In this document: one piece after another, positions 8,022 to 13,131 of the stretch
Layout: each line of letters begins with the position of its first letter
How positions within the stretch are numbered: position 1 is the stretch's first letter
Position numbers and translations under genes: made by a program
Assembly (NCBI GenBank): GCA_005877185.1
Contig: VBPQ01000020.1
Span: 1-17,722, forward strand
Source: Nitrososphaerota archaeon
GTDB taxonomy: Archaea; Thermoproteota; Nitrososphaeria; Nitrososphaerales; Gagatemarchaeaceae
Direction: 5' to 3'
Length of the DNA: 17,722 nucleotides
Notes under the pieces: model-generated
Told to the model about the DNA's origin: nothing
Database searches by the model: none
What the model saw: only the letters and a program-made list of their open reading frames with translations

Positions 8022-8043
8022 GACTTGGCACCATTACGGCGCT
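8022..8043 (-). other. tRNA-Tyr intron 3, T loop (position 59/60), 22 nt
   Basis: Interrupts the T loop after TTCGAA. GCGCC/GGTGC forms an internal hairpin around GTAAT. A weaker exon-intron helix (TTCG with CAAG, one mismatch) lies between bulges AA^A and TC^T. Removal restores the 5-bp T stem GCAGG/CCTGC. A 60/61 border would give the same length. Confidence 0.75.
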
Positions 8044-8065
8044 TTCGAACCTGCGACACTCCGGT

Positions 8066-8112
8066 CACTGCTGTTGCCTGAGTAGGCTGGTCGAGTCAGC
8101 CAAGGCCGACTG
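8066..8112 (-). other. tRNA-Tyr intron 2, anticodon loop (position 37/38), 47 nt
   Basis: Canonical archaeal intron position. Exon CTGT pairs with intron GCAG, with bulges AG^C and TG^A. Inside, AGTCGGCC pairs with GGCTGACT and GCC with GGC, giving two short hairpins. Removal leaves loop CTGTAGA with anticodon GTA. Confidence 0.8.
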
Positions 8113-8127
8113 CTACAGCCGGAAGCT

Positions 8128-8145
8128 CATGGCTCCTTAATGGAT
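8128..8145 (-). other. tRNA-Tyr intron 1, D arm (position 22/23), 18 nt
   Basis: It splits the D stem, whose 3' strand GAGC appears only after removal. The exon bases TGGT pair with intron GCCA, flanked by 3-nt bulges AG^A and TG^A, and the intron closes on itself as TCC/GGA around ATTAA. GA repeats at the two ends allow a one- or two-base shift in the assigned borders. Confidence 0.75.
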
Positions 8146-8192
8146 CTACCAGGCTGAGCTACCCCGGGACAATTTCGTGCGCTCGGCGTAGC

Positions 8193-8200
8193 GTTAAAAG
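8193..8200 (-). promoter_or_regulatory. TATA box for tRNA-Tyr
   Basis: CTTTTAAC on the minus strand is centred about 28 bp before the mature 5' end at 8168, so transcription would start within a few bases of it, as usual for archaeal tRNA genes. Confidence 0.55.
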
Positions 8201-8431
8201 AGTATCGTCAGCGAGCTGGAAAGCACCGCGATGAGATGGCATTACTCATCGACCTTCGGTCTTTGGGATGAGATTCGGTGGAACGCCGTCTTGGTGATCG
8301 ACGAAGCACCTTAGAGGCTCCGGCATCGGAGGGGAGAGGAGCCGATGGCTGCACAATCCGTTCGGAGAGGGATCCGATGGGGAGATTGTCGGACGAGGAT
8401 GTACTGGGAAACCATATCCGAAATTCAGAAC
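8201..8431. other. Intergenic spacer with a 7-bp inverted repeat and a short direct repeat
   Basis: No convincing gene lies between the tRNA-Tyr promoter and the surface-protein promoter. The short frames here (8278-8478 plus, 8246-8596 minus) have no recognisable composition or domain. CGATGAG (8229-8235) and CTCATCG (8245-8251) form a perfect 7-bp inverted repeat with a 9-nt loop. GGAGAGG..CCGATGG recurs imperfectly at 8333-8348 and 8364-8380. Nothing links these to a known element. Confidence 0.5.
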
Positions 8432-8441
8432 GGTTAATATT
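8432..8441 (+). promoter_or_regulatory. TATA box for the surface-protein/archaeosortase operon
   Basis: GGTTAATATT is centred near 8438, predicting transcription from about 8463. That leaves a short leader containing a strong Shine-Dalgarno GGAGGAAGG (8466-8474), well upstream of the ATG at 8586, so it supports an upstream translation start. Confidence 0.5.
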
Positions 8442-8480
8442 CTCTGAAGAGAGACGACGGAGATTGGAGGAAGGTTAGAC

Positions 8481-9158
8481 CTGCGAGCAAGGAACAGTGT
8501 CCGAATCGTTGCGATTGTCCTTACTTTCGCAATCGTCGCGTCGGCTGCGATTCTCAGTGCCCGCGCTGCGACCACCATCAGCGTCATGACAGACAAGCCT
8601 TCCTACTACGCATCTGACACGATAATGATTACCGGGACGATTACCCCAGCTCCACAGCCGGACACAACCTCAGCCTTCGTTACGGTGATGAACCCGAACG
8701 GAAAGGTCGTTGCACCGAGCCCCGCTCAGGTGGGCAACAACGGAGCCTTCCATTACACGTTCGGTGCCGGTGGGACGAGCAACTGGATCAGCGGCACGTA
8801 CACCGTTAACGCCTCTTGGAGCGGCTCTGTAGACACGAAGCCCATCTGGAAGACGACCACGTTTGCGTACTCGCCCCTAGCGAGCACCACAACGACTTCG
8901 ACCACTACCACCACCAGCACCACGACAACCTCGACAACAAAGTCGACGACAAGCAGCACCTCGAGGTCGTCGACCAGCACTACGTCTTCGAGGAGCACTT
9001 CAACCACAGCGACCAGTTCGATAGAGACCACGACAACCGGATCCGGGGGCGGGGGCGGAATACCTGAATTTCCGTTCCAGCTGGAAATCACGCTCGTTGT
9101 GACAGTCGCCATAGTCTTATCGTACGCAGTAGCCAGACGAGCTTCGCGCCCGAAGTAA
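8481..9158 (+). CDS. Secreted Thr/Ser-rich surface protein with PEF-type C-terminal sorting signal
   Basis: Predicted cell-surface protein. From codon 8481 it has a classical signal peptide (LRARNSVRIVAIVLTFAIV, then ASAAILSARA, cleavage likely after ARA), a beta-rich domain of about 95 residues (TDKPSYYASDTIMITGTI, like macroglobulin-type MG2 domains), a Thr/Ser linker of about 50 residues probably O-glycosylated, a Gly run, and a tripartite tail: PEFPF, a hydrophobic helix and RRASRPK. Such tails are processed by archaeosortases, and one is encoded next. The first ATG is at 8586, but starting there removes the signal peptide. No ATG, GTG or TTG occurs in frame between the TGA at 8445 and 8586. 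CTG 8481 is 6 nt after the Shine-Dalgarno GGAGGAAGG, so a non-canonical start or a sequence error is likely. Confidence 0.75.
   Translation: MRARNSVRIVAIVLTFAIVASAAILSARAATTISVMTDKPSYYASDTIMITGTITPAPQPDTTSAFVTVMNPNGKVVAPSPAQVGNNGAFHYTFGAGGTSNWISGTYTVNASWSGSVDTKPIWKTTTFAYSPLASTTTTSTTTTTSTTTTSTTKSTTSSTSRSSTSTTSSRSTSTTATSSIETTTTGSGGGGGIPEFPFQLEITLVVTVAIVLSYAVARRASRPK
8880..9042 (+). repeat. Low-complexity Thr/Ser codon tract
   Basis: Runs of ACN and TCN codons encode (S/T)TTTTST-type repeats in the surface protein. Codon use varies within the tract (ACC, ACG, ACA), so it has not arisen from one recent tandem duplication. It is protein linker sequence, not a DNA repeat array. Confidence 0.8.
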
Positions 9159-9164
9159 GGGCCC

Positions 9165-10076
9165 TTGAAAGGGCTCGACATCGGCGTCGGAAGATTCGTT
9201 GCTTGGCTTTCTCTGGCTCTGACCTCTTCGCTTCTGCTCTACTCCGGGGAAATCTCTACGTTCACTCAGCTGCTGAGTGGCAGACTTGTCGAAACATTCG
9301 GCACGGTCTTTCCCGCTTTCCCCTTCGTTACTCTTCTCTTCATTCTCTTCGCCCTTCGTTGGAAGGAGCTCCACGCGATCCTCCTGAAGGAGCAAGGGTT
9401 GACGTCAAGACCCCCTACCAGAGTCCTTGGCCTGTGTCTGGTGGTCTTGCCGCTCGCGTTTCGCCAGTTTTCGGACGGCTCGCTGGAACTTTCGGCGGTG
9501 ACACTCATATCGGTTTTCTATGGCTGTTCGCTTCTGATCAACCCTCTGAGCTTGAAGATCATGCTTCCGTATGCCCTCTTGTACTCCGTCGGGGTGACCT
9601 CGCCGACGATTCTACAGACCGTCTTCGGAGAGCCACTGGCAGGTTTTTCATCGGCCCTGACCGCCGGGATGGTCAGCATGAGCGGAATACCTGTGACATG
9701 GCATGGAACGCAATTCGAGTTTGTGTCGAAGGTGGGAGAGACCGTGACCGCAACCATCACCCCGGGATGCTCTAGCGTACTGTCTGTGACGACGTTCGTG
9801 GGTCTATTGGGACTGATGCACATTGACATGAAGAAAGAACTTAGATCGACGGTCAAGATCGCGCTCGTCGGAGTCGCCGCCCTTGTGGTCTTGAACTCAG
9901 TGAGAATCGGGATTCTGATTTGGGCCGGATACGCTGACGGAGAAGCGGCCCTGTGGGGCCTGCACAACTGGATTGGCTATGCGTTGTTTCTAGGGTTTTA
10001 TTTGGCAACGCTCGTCATCTATACCAATATGGGCAAACGGAGCATCCTGCCTGCAGGCGCGGGCATGATGTGCTAA
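9165..10076 (+). CDS. Archaeosortase/exosortase-family transpeptidase
   Basis: Polytopic membrane enzyme predicted to cleave C-terminal sorting tails of surface proteins and transfer them to an anchor. The family's catalytic triad is present in order: Cys202 in TITPGCSSVLSV, Arg247 in VVLNSVRIGIL, and His267 in WGLHNWIGYALF, each in or near a hydrophobic helix. About eight hydrophobic segments; 303 residues. The start is TTG at 9165, 6 bp after the stop of the surface-protein gene, so the two form an operon and the PEF-tailed protein is the obvious substrate. The N-terminal half has no recognisable landmark, and the exact subfamily (ArtC for PEF-CTERM, the thaumarchaeal type for PEFG, or a new one) cannot be set by eye. 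Confidence 0.85.
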   Translation: MKGLDIGVGRFVAWLSLALTSSLLLYSGEISTFTQLLSGRLVETFGTVFPAFPFVTLLFILFALRWKELHAILLKEQGLTSRPPTRVLGLCLVVLPLAFRQFSDGSLELSAVTLISVFYGCSLLINPLSLKIMLPYALLYSVGVTSPTILQTVFGEPLAGFSSALTAGMVSMSGIPVTWHGTQFEFVSKVGETVTATITPGCSSVLSVTTFVGLLGLMHIDMKKELRSTVKIALVGVAALVVLNSVRIGILIWAGYADGEAALWGLHNWIGYALFLGFYLATLVIYTNMGKRSILPAGAGMMC

Positions 10077-10171
10077 GCATTTATTCGCTCGTGTCGCTCT
10101 TGTCCGGCTCCTAGCCTTGTTGTTAACCGAGTCAGGGGGTCTGATTATCGCTTCAGTTATATCGTACTCCA

Positions 10172-10507
10172 GTGCCGATCAACCTACTCTTGAGGGGAAT
10201 GACGACTCTGCTAATAGTTCTCTGCTGTCTGTCTCCATTCCCCTTCACAGCCACCCATCGCCCTGGCAATTCGACCATGAATCTGCCCCAAGTCATAAAC
10301 ACGAACAGCACGACGACCTCAAGTACGACATCATCCCTCTCGTCGTCAACGAACAGTTCGACAACGATTCTTCCGACAACCTCGACGACCACTCTTGAAG
10401 GAGGAGGAGAGACTGTGGTACTGTCCGCCATCAACTTGCTAGGAATTGCGCTTGTCGTAGTAGGAGTTGCGGCCGCTATCGTCCTTATCCGAAGGAGAGC
10501 CGCCTGA
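10172..10507 (+). CDS. Small secreted Thr/Ser-rich protein with C-terminal membrane anchor
   Basis: Not a recognised family. An N-terminal hydrophobic signal (TLLIVLCCLSPFPFTA), a Ser/Thr/Asn-rich body of about 50 residues likely to be glycosylated, then EGGGE, a hydrophobic helix (about 85-106) and a basic end RRRAA. The layout repeats that of the PEF-tailed protein two genes upstream, but no PEF or PGF motif precedes the helix. The longest frame starts GTG at 10172; a TATA-like TTATAT at 10157-10162 predicts transcription from about 10185, favouring TTG 10190 or ATG 10199. It lies 95 bp after the archaeosortase gene and could be a second substrate or a simple anchored partner. Confidence 0.65.
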   Translation: MPINLLLRGMTTLLIVLCCLSPFPFTATHRPGNSTMNLPQVINTNSTTTSSTTSSLSSSTNSSTTILPTTSTTTLEGGGETVVLSAINLLGIALVVVGVAAAIVLIRRRAA

Positions 10508-10626
10508 TGCGGACACGGTAGAATCCGGACAGAGGCCGACCATTCGCGGGAAGATCAATTCGGTCTCGGTTTACGAGGGAAGGGATCGCCATCTGATGCG
10601 ATAGTCATGGAACCTCCCGCGAAACG

Positions 10627-10634
10627 CTTAAGAA
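10627..10634 (+). promoter_or_regulatory. TATA box for the four-helix membrane protein gene
   Basis: CTTAAGAA is centred about 28 bp before the TTG at 10659, predicting transcription from about 10656 and a leaderless message beginning at or next to that codon. The 120 bp before it, after the preceding stop codon, show no gene. Confidence 0.45.
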
Positions 10635-10658
10635 TCTTCAAGGTTCGATTCAAGGCAG

Positions 10659-11132
10659 TTGGACTCTGAGTTCCTGACTCTCGCCTTCTTCTTTCTGCTC
10701 ATAGGCGGAGCGGGGGTGTACCTCTTCAATGGTCCTCTGACGCCGGCCAAAGATTCTTGCGTCTGCATCATACCCACCCCCGAACCCGGTGCCGCGCAGG
10801 GTACCTCGAGCATACTGCTCGCCTTCGGGGTTCTCTTCCTCCCCATAGGCCTCCTCAAGGGAGGTCCTCCCTCCTTCGGGAGACGCGTAACCCCCACACC
10901 GCAGCAGACGCGAACTCCCGAGGCTGGGCCAGCGGCAGCGGCAGCTGCGCCTGTGGGCATCCCTATGAGGAGCGGGAGGCTCTATACCCTTGGTATTGCC
11001 CTGATAATATTCGGCGTTGACGCCATCACGATACCTGGTTTCCTCTACTTCAACAACTTCTTGATTGGCGGGGCGGGAGCGGGCGTCGCCGTGTTAGGAT
11101 TCCTCACCTTCTTCTCCGGCGTCAGGTCCTAG
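10659..11132 (+). CDS. Four-helix membrane protein of unknown function
   Basis: Not recognised. 157 residues with two pairs of hydrophobic helices (about 5-24 and 51-66; 107-127 and 131-153), separated by a Pro/Thr/Ala-rich loop (TPTPQQTRTPEAGPAAAAAA). The first inter-helix loop has a close Cys pair (SCVCII) in a Pro-rich setting, which could bind metal or form a disulfide outside the membrane. The start is TTG at 10659, supported by a TATA box 28 bp upstream. It follows the Thr/Ser-rich protein on the same strand and may belong to the same envelope cluster. Confidence 0.65.
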   Translation: MDSEFLTLAFFFLLIGGAGVYLFNGPLTPAKDSCVCIIPTPEPGAAQGTSSILLAFGVLFLPIGLLKGGPPSFGRRVTPTPQQTRTPEAGPAAAAAAPVGIPMRSGRLYTLGIALIIFGVDAITIPGFLYFNNFLIGGAGAGVAVLGFLTFFSGVRS

Positions 11133-11163
11133 AGCACTCAGTTCGCTGGCCTCCCTGAAAGTC

Positions 11164-11894
11164 TCAGCTGTGGAAGAGTCCGGCCGTGTACATAGAGTAA
11201 AACCCGATCAAGGTGTAGGTCAGGATGCTGAACTTCGCACCTCCTTCGAAAATCTTTGGAATCAGCTTGAATTGGATGTACACCGCACCCGAGGCTCCAA
11301 CGGCAAACCCAACAGGGTGGGCAACCCGGAAGCGATTCCCAAGACTCCAATCTGACTGTACCTACTTCGCGCAAGCATCGCGAAGGATCCGACCACGAGG
11401 CCCTCCAGGAACTTGTGGAGAACGTACGCTACCCCCGGACCAAGACCCCCTATGGCGAGCAGGACTGAGGTCGCGTTTGGGACGATGGACCCAATCTCCA
11501 AGCCTTCACCGAAGGCGTGAAATCCTATTCCCAGCGCCGCAATTAGGGCGACCGCGAAGGTGAATTGACCTCCCCCCGTCATCGCGTCAGAAGCTGCCCC
11601 GAAAGAAGGCATCGACCACCTCTCAAGCCCGAAAAGAAGAAGAAGACCGAAGGCAAAGGAGCCTGCCAGAACCGCGTGGGTGTAGTCGCCCCCGAACCCT
11701 TGATCCACACCAAGACGGGCCGAATCTCCCGCAACATCGAGGAAGAACCAGGAGATGATGCCCACGGAAGCCGCTACAAAGAAGAGGGATGCTCTCGACC
11801 CCTTCCCGAGAAGAGTGGGGAAGAGGAGACCCAGGTAGAGAGGTACAAAGGTTGCGAGGGCGGTGGCTGCGAGCGTACTGAACGCCTCTGCCAT
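11164..11894 (-). pseudogene. ZIP-family divalent metal transporter, interrupted by a frameshift
   Basis: ZIP transporters move Zn, Fe or Mn into the cytosol. The first frame (11894 to 11262) has helices 1-5 with both signature motifs: GFHAFGEGLEIGS in helix 4 and LHKFLEGLVVGS in helix 5, the His/Glu pairs that form the metal site. At ASGLPTLLG (near 11313-11322) the frame goes wrong and stops after 16 foreign residues. One frame over, the rest of the family's end follows at once: VGFAVGASGAVYIQFKLIPK, then a last helix ending MYTAGLFHS and a stop at 11164. One missing base would restore a 243-residue transporter. A TATA-like TTATAA (11929-11934) lies 35 bp before the ATG. Divergent from a metal-type regulator. 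A sequence error, a recent inactivation or a -1/+1 shift are all possible. Confidence 0.85.
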
Positions 11895-12025
11895 CTCCCT
11901 ACACCTCTCCCTCGAAACCTGTCAATCGTTATAATGCGTTTTGGTTCAATGCCCGAACTCTAACCTCCTCAATTGCGGAAGGGTGAGAATAGTCCAGATG
12001 CTCGCAGAGGCTCTCTCCGTCTTGT

Positions 12026-12068
12026 GGTTATTAACGAGAACGCAATCGCATTTATATCGGTTATTAAC
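12026..12068 (+). promoter_or_regulatory. Regulator promoter with two identical palindromic sites around the TATA box
   Basis: GGTTATTAAC occurs at 12026-12035 and again at 12059-12068, exactly 33 bp apart (about three helical turns). Each contains the 9-bp palindrome GTTA-T-TAAC. TATA TTTATAT (12051-12057) lies between them, and the ATG at 12081 is about 27 bp after the TATA centre (leaderless). One site sits upstream of the TFB region and the other between TATA and the transcription start, as expected for an operator of the ribbon-helix-helix protein encoded next. Binding is inferred. Confidence 0.6.
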
Positions 12069-12080
12069 CTGTGAAATAAG

Positions 12081-12464
12081 ATGCCCATAGTCAGCCTCTC
12101 CTTCCCGGATCAGATGATCAGGGACATGGACGAAATACAGAAGTCCCTCGGCTTCACAGGGAGGTCGGAGCTCGTGAGGGCGGCTATCCGCCTCATGCTG
12201 GAGGAGAAGAGGGAGAAGGACTCTCTTCGCGGCCAGGTCACAGCCATCCTCGCGGTAACTCACAACCAGGAAGACGAGGAGCCCGTCACGAGGATCAAGC
12301 ACGCCTTCGAGGACATCATCAGGACCCACCTGCACAACAAGATAACTCGATACAACTGCGTCGAGTTGTTCCTGCTTGAGGGTGACGCACAGAAGATAGC
12401 CAGTATGAGCAATGGGTTCCAGAAGGAAGACAAGATGAAAAGCGTAAAACTCGTCATCGTCTAG
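12081..12464 (+). CDS. NikR-like ribbon-helix-helix metal-responsive regulator
   Basis: DNA-binding regulator with a CopG/ribbon-helix-helix N-terminus (MPIVSLSFPDQMIRDMDEIQ, then GRSELVRAAIRLML) and a NikR-type ACT-like C-terminal domain (55-127) that binds metal and tetramerises. Candidate ligands are His74, His83-x-His85 and Cys93 (RTHLH..YNCVELF). In classical NikR the spacing from the second His of HxH to Cys is 6; here it is 8, so the metal may not be nickel. Divergent from the ZIP transporter gene 187 bp away, which is a likely target. Two palindromic sites flank its own TATA box, suggesting autoregulation. At 127 residues it is close to the NikR length, and transcription is probably leaderless. 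Confidence 0.85.
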   Translation: MPIVSLSFPDQMIRDMDEIQKSLGFTGRSELVRAAIRLMLEEKREKDSLRGQVTAILAVTHNQEDEEPVTRIKHAFEDIIRTHLHNKITRYNCVELFLLEGDAQKIASMSNGFQKEDKMKSVKLVIV

Positions 12465-12479
12465 CGGAGGAACACAACA

Positions 12480-13127
12480 ATGATGACAGGAACGGGTTAC
12501 GCGAGGAGCCGGAGGGAGAAAGAAGAGGAAGAGACCCCAGAAAAGGAGCCGACGCAGAAGCGAGAAGAGGAGAGGCAGAAACCCAAGCCAAGAGTCGAGA
12601 TGGGGCCGCCTCCGAAGGGGCCTCCGCCGGTCGCCCTAGTCATGGCGAGGCACGCAGGTGGGATGATTGAGAGGGCCGCTCGCGGATTTTCACTGGGAGA
12701 GCTCTCAGCTTCGGCACTTTCCTTCGAGAGAGCGAAGAAGTGGAGTGTCCAGCTGGACATTAGGAGAAGAACCGCCCTTGACGGTAACGTTACCAGGCTT
12801 ACGAGCTGGTTACACGGCAGGGAGCCGAGGGCTGAGATGTTGAAGCCGGCGATACTGGCCGAAGAGACTATCGTGAAAGCGGAGAGGCCGCCCGAGCCTG
12901 AGAGGCCCAGGAAGGAGGAGAAACCCGTCGAGGTCGCAAGGCCGAAGGCGCAGCTTGGGCTAACGCTCGAGGAATCGAAGAAGAAGGAGATACCTGTCAA
13001 GGAGCCGAAGAAGAAGGAGAAGGCCGTGAAAGAACCGAAGAAGAAAGAGAAACCTGCGAAGGAGCCGAAGAAGGTCGCCAAGCCGGCGAAGAAGACGAAG
13101 ACAAAGAAGAAAACAAAGAAAGAGTAG
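12480..13127 (+). CDS. rpl13e: eL13 (L13e)-domain ribosomal protein with Lys/Glu-rich extensions
   Basis: The core at about 55-113 (ARHAGGMIERAARGFSLGEL through IRRRTALDGNVTRLTSWL) matches archaeal L13e, a small large-subunit protein present in Crenarchaeota and Thaumarchaeota but not Euryarchaeota. It is flanked by charged low-complexity tails: a Glu/Lys/Pro N-terminus of 50 residues and a 100-residue C-terminus with tandem copies of VKEPKKKEK ending in poly-Lys. At 215 residues it is much longer than the domain alone. The ATG at 12480 follows GGAGG (12466-12470), an unusually clear Shine-Dalgarno here, 15 bp after the regulator stop, so the two may be co-transcribed. An in-frame ATG follows immediately at 12483. 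A related RNA-binding protein using the L13e fold is an alternative. Confidence 0.75.
   Translation: MMTGTGYARSRREKEEEETPEKEPTQKREEERQKPKPRVEMGPPPKGPPPVALVMARHAGGMIERAARGFSLGELSASALSFERAKKWSVQLDIRRRTALDGNVTRLTSWLHGREPRAEMLKPAILAEETIVKAERPPEPERPRKEEKPVEVARPKAQLGLTLEESKKKEIPVKEPKKKEKAVKEPKKKEKPAKEPKKVAKPAKKTKTKKKTKKE
12999..13072 (+). repeat. Tandem repeat coding for KEPKKKEK units
   Basis: About three units of roughly 30 bp encode VKEPKKKEKA, VKEPKKKEKP and AKEPKKVAKP. Third codon positions differ between units (AAG/AAA, GAG/GAA), so the repeat is kept at protein level. The encoded tail resembles histone H1-like nucleic-acid-binding tails. Confidence 0.7.
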
Positions 13128-13131
13128 CCGT

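Larger units (their letters stand above)
8008..8168 (-). tRNA. tRNA-Tyr (GUA) with three introns
   Basis: Read from 8168 downward, removing three inserts leaves a 74-nt cloverleaf. The acceptor stem is CCCGGGG/TCCCGGG with C1-G72, the archaeal tRNA-Tyr identity pair, and A73. The D stem is GCTC/GAGC with loop AGCCTGGTA. The anticodon stem is TCCGG/CCGGA with loop C-T-GTA-G-A, anticodon GTA (8116-8114). The variable loop is GTGTC and the T arm GCAGG/CCTGC with loop TTCGAAT. The inserts are an 18-nt one at 22/23 (8145-8128), a 47-nt one at the canonical 37/38 site (8112-8066) and a 22-nt one at 59/60 (8043-8022). Each can be drawn with two 3-nt bulges flanking a roughly 4-bp helix, the archaeal splicing-endonuclease substrate. 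CCA is not encoded. A TATA box lies about 28 bp upstream. Confidence 0.9.

Noticed and set aside
8246..8596. Minus-strand 116-residue frame
   Set aside because: It is the shadow of the signal peptide and spacer, with no conserved feature, and it conflicts with the plus-strand promoter and Shine-Dalgarno.
8880..9042. Possible CRISPR or DNA repeat array
   Set aside because: The repeats are irregular ACN/TCN codons with no spacer structure, inside a protein linker.
8753..9181. Minus-strand frame rich in Val across the surface-protein gene
   Set aside because: It is the antisense shadow of the Thr codon tract (ACN read as NGT); no start signal or domain.
11138..11374. Separate minus-strand 78-residue protein
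   Set aside because: It overlaps the 3' end of the ZIP transporter in a third frame; the ZIP helix is readable in a different frame and explains this stretch.
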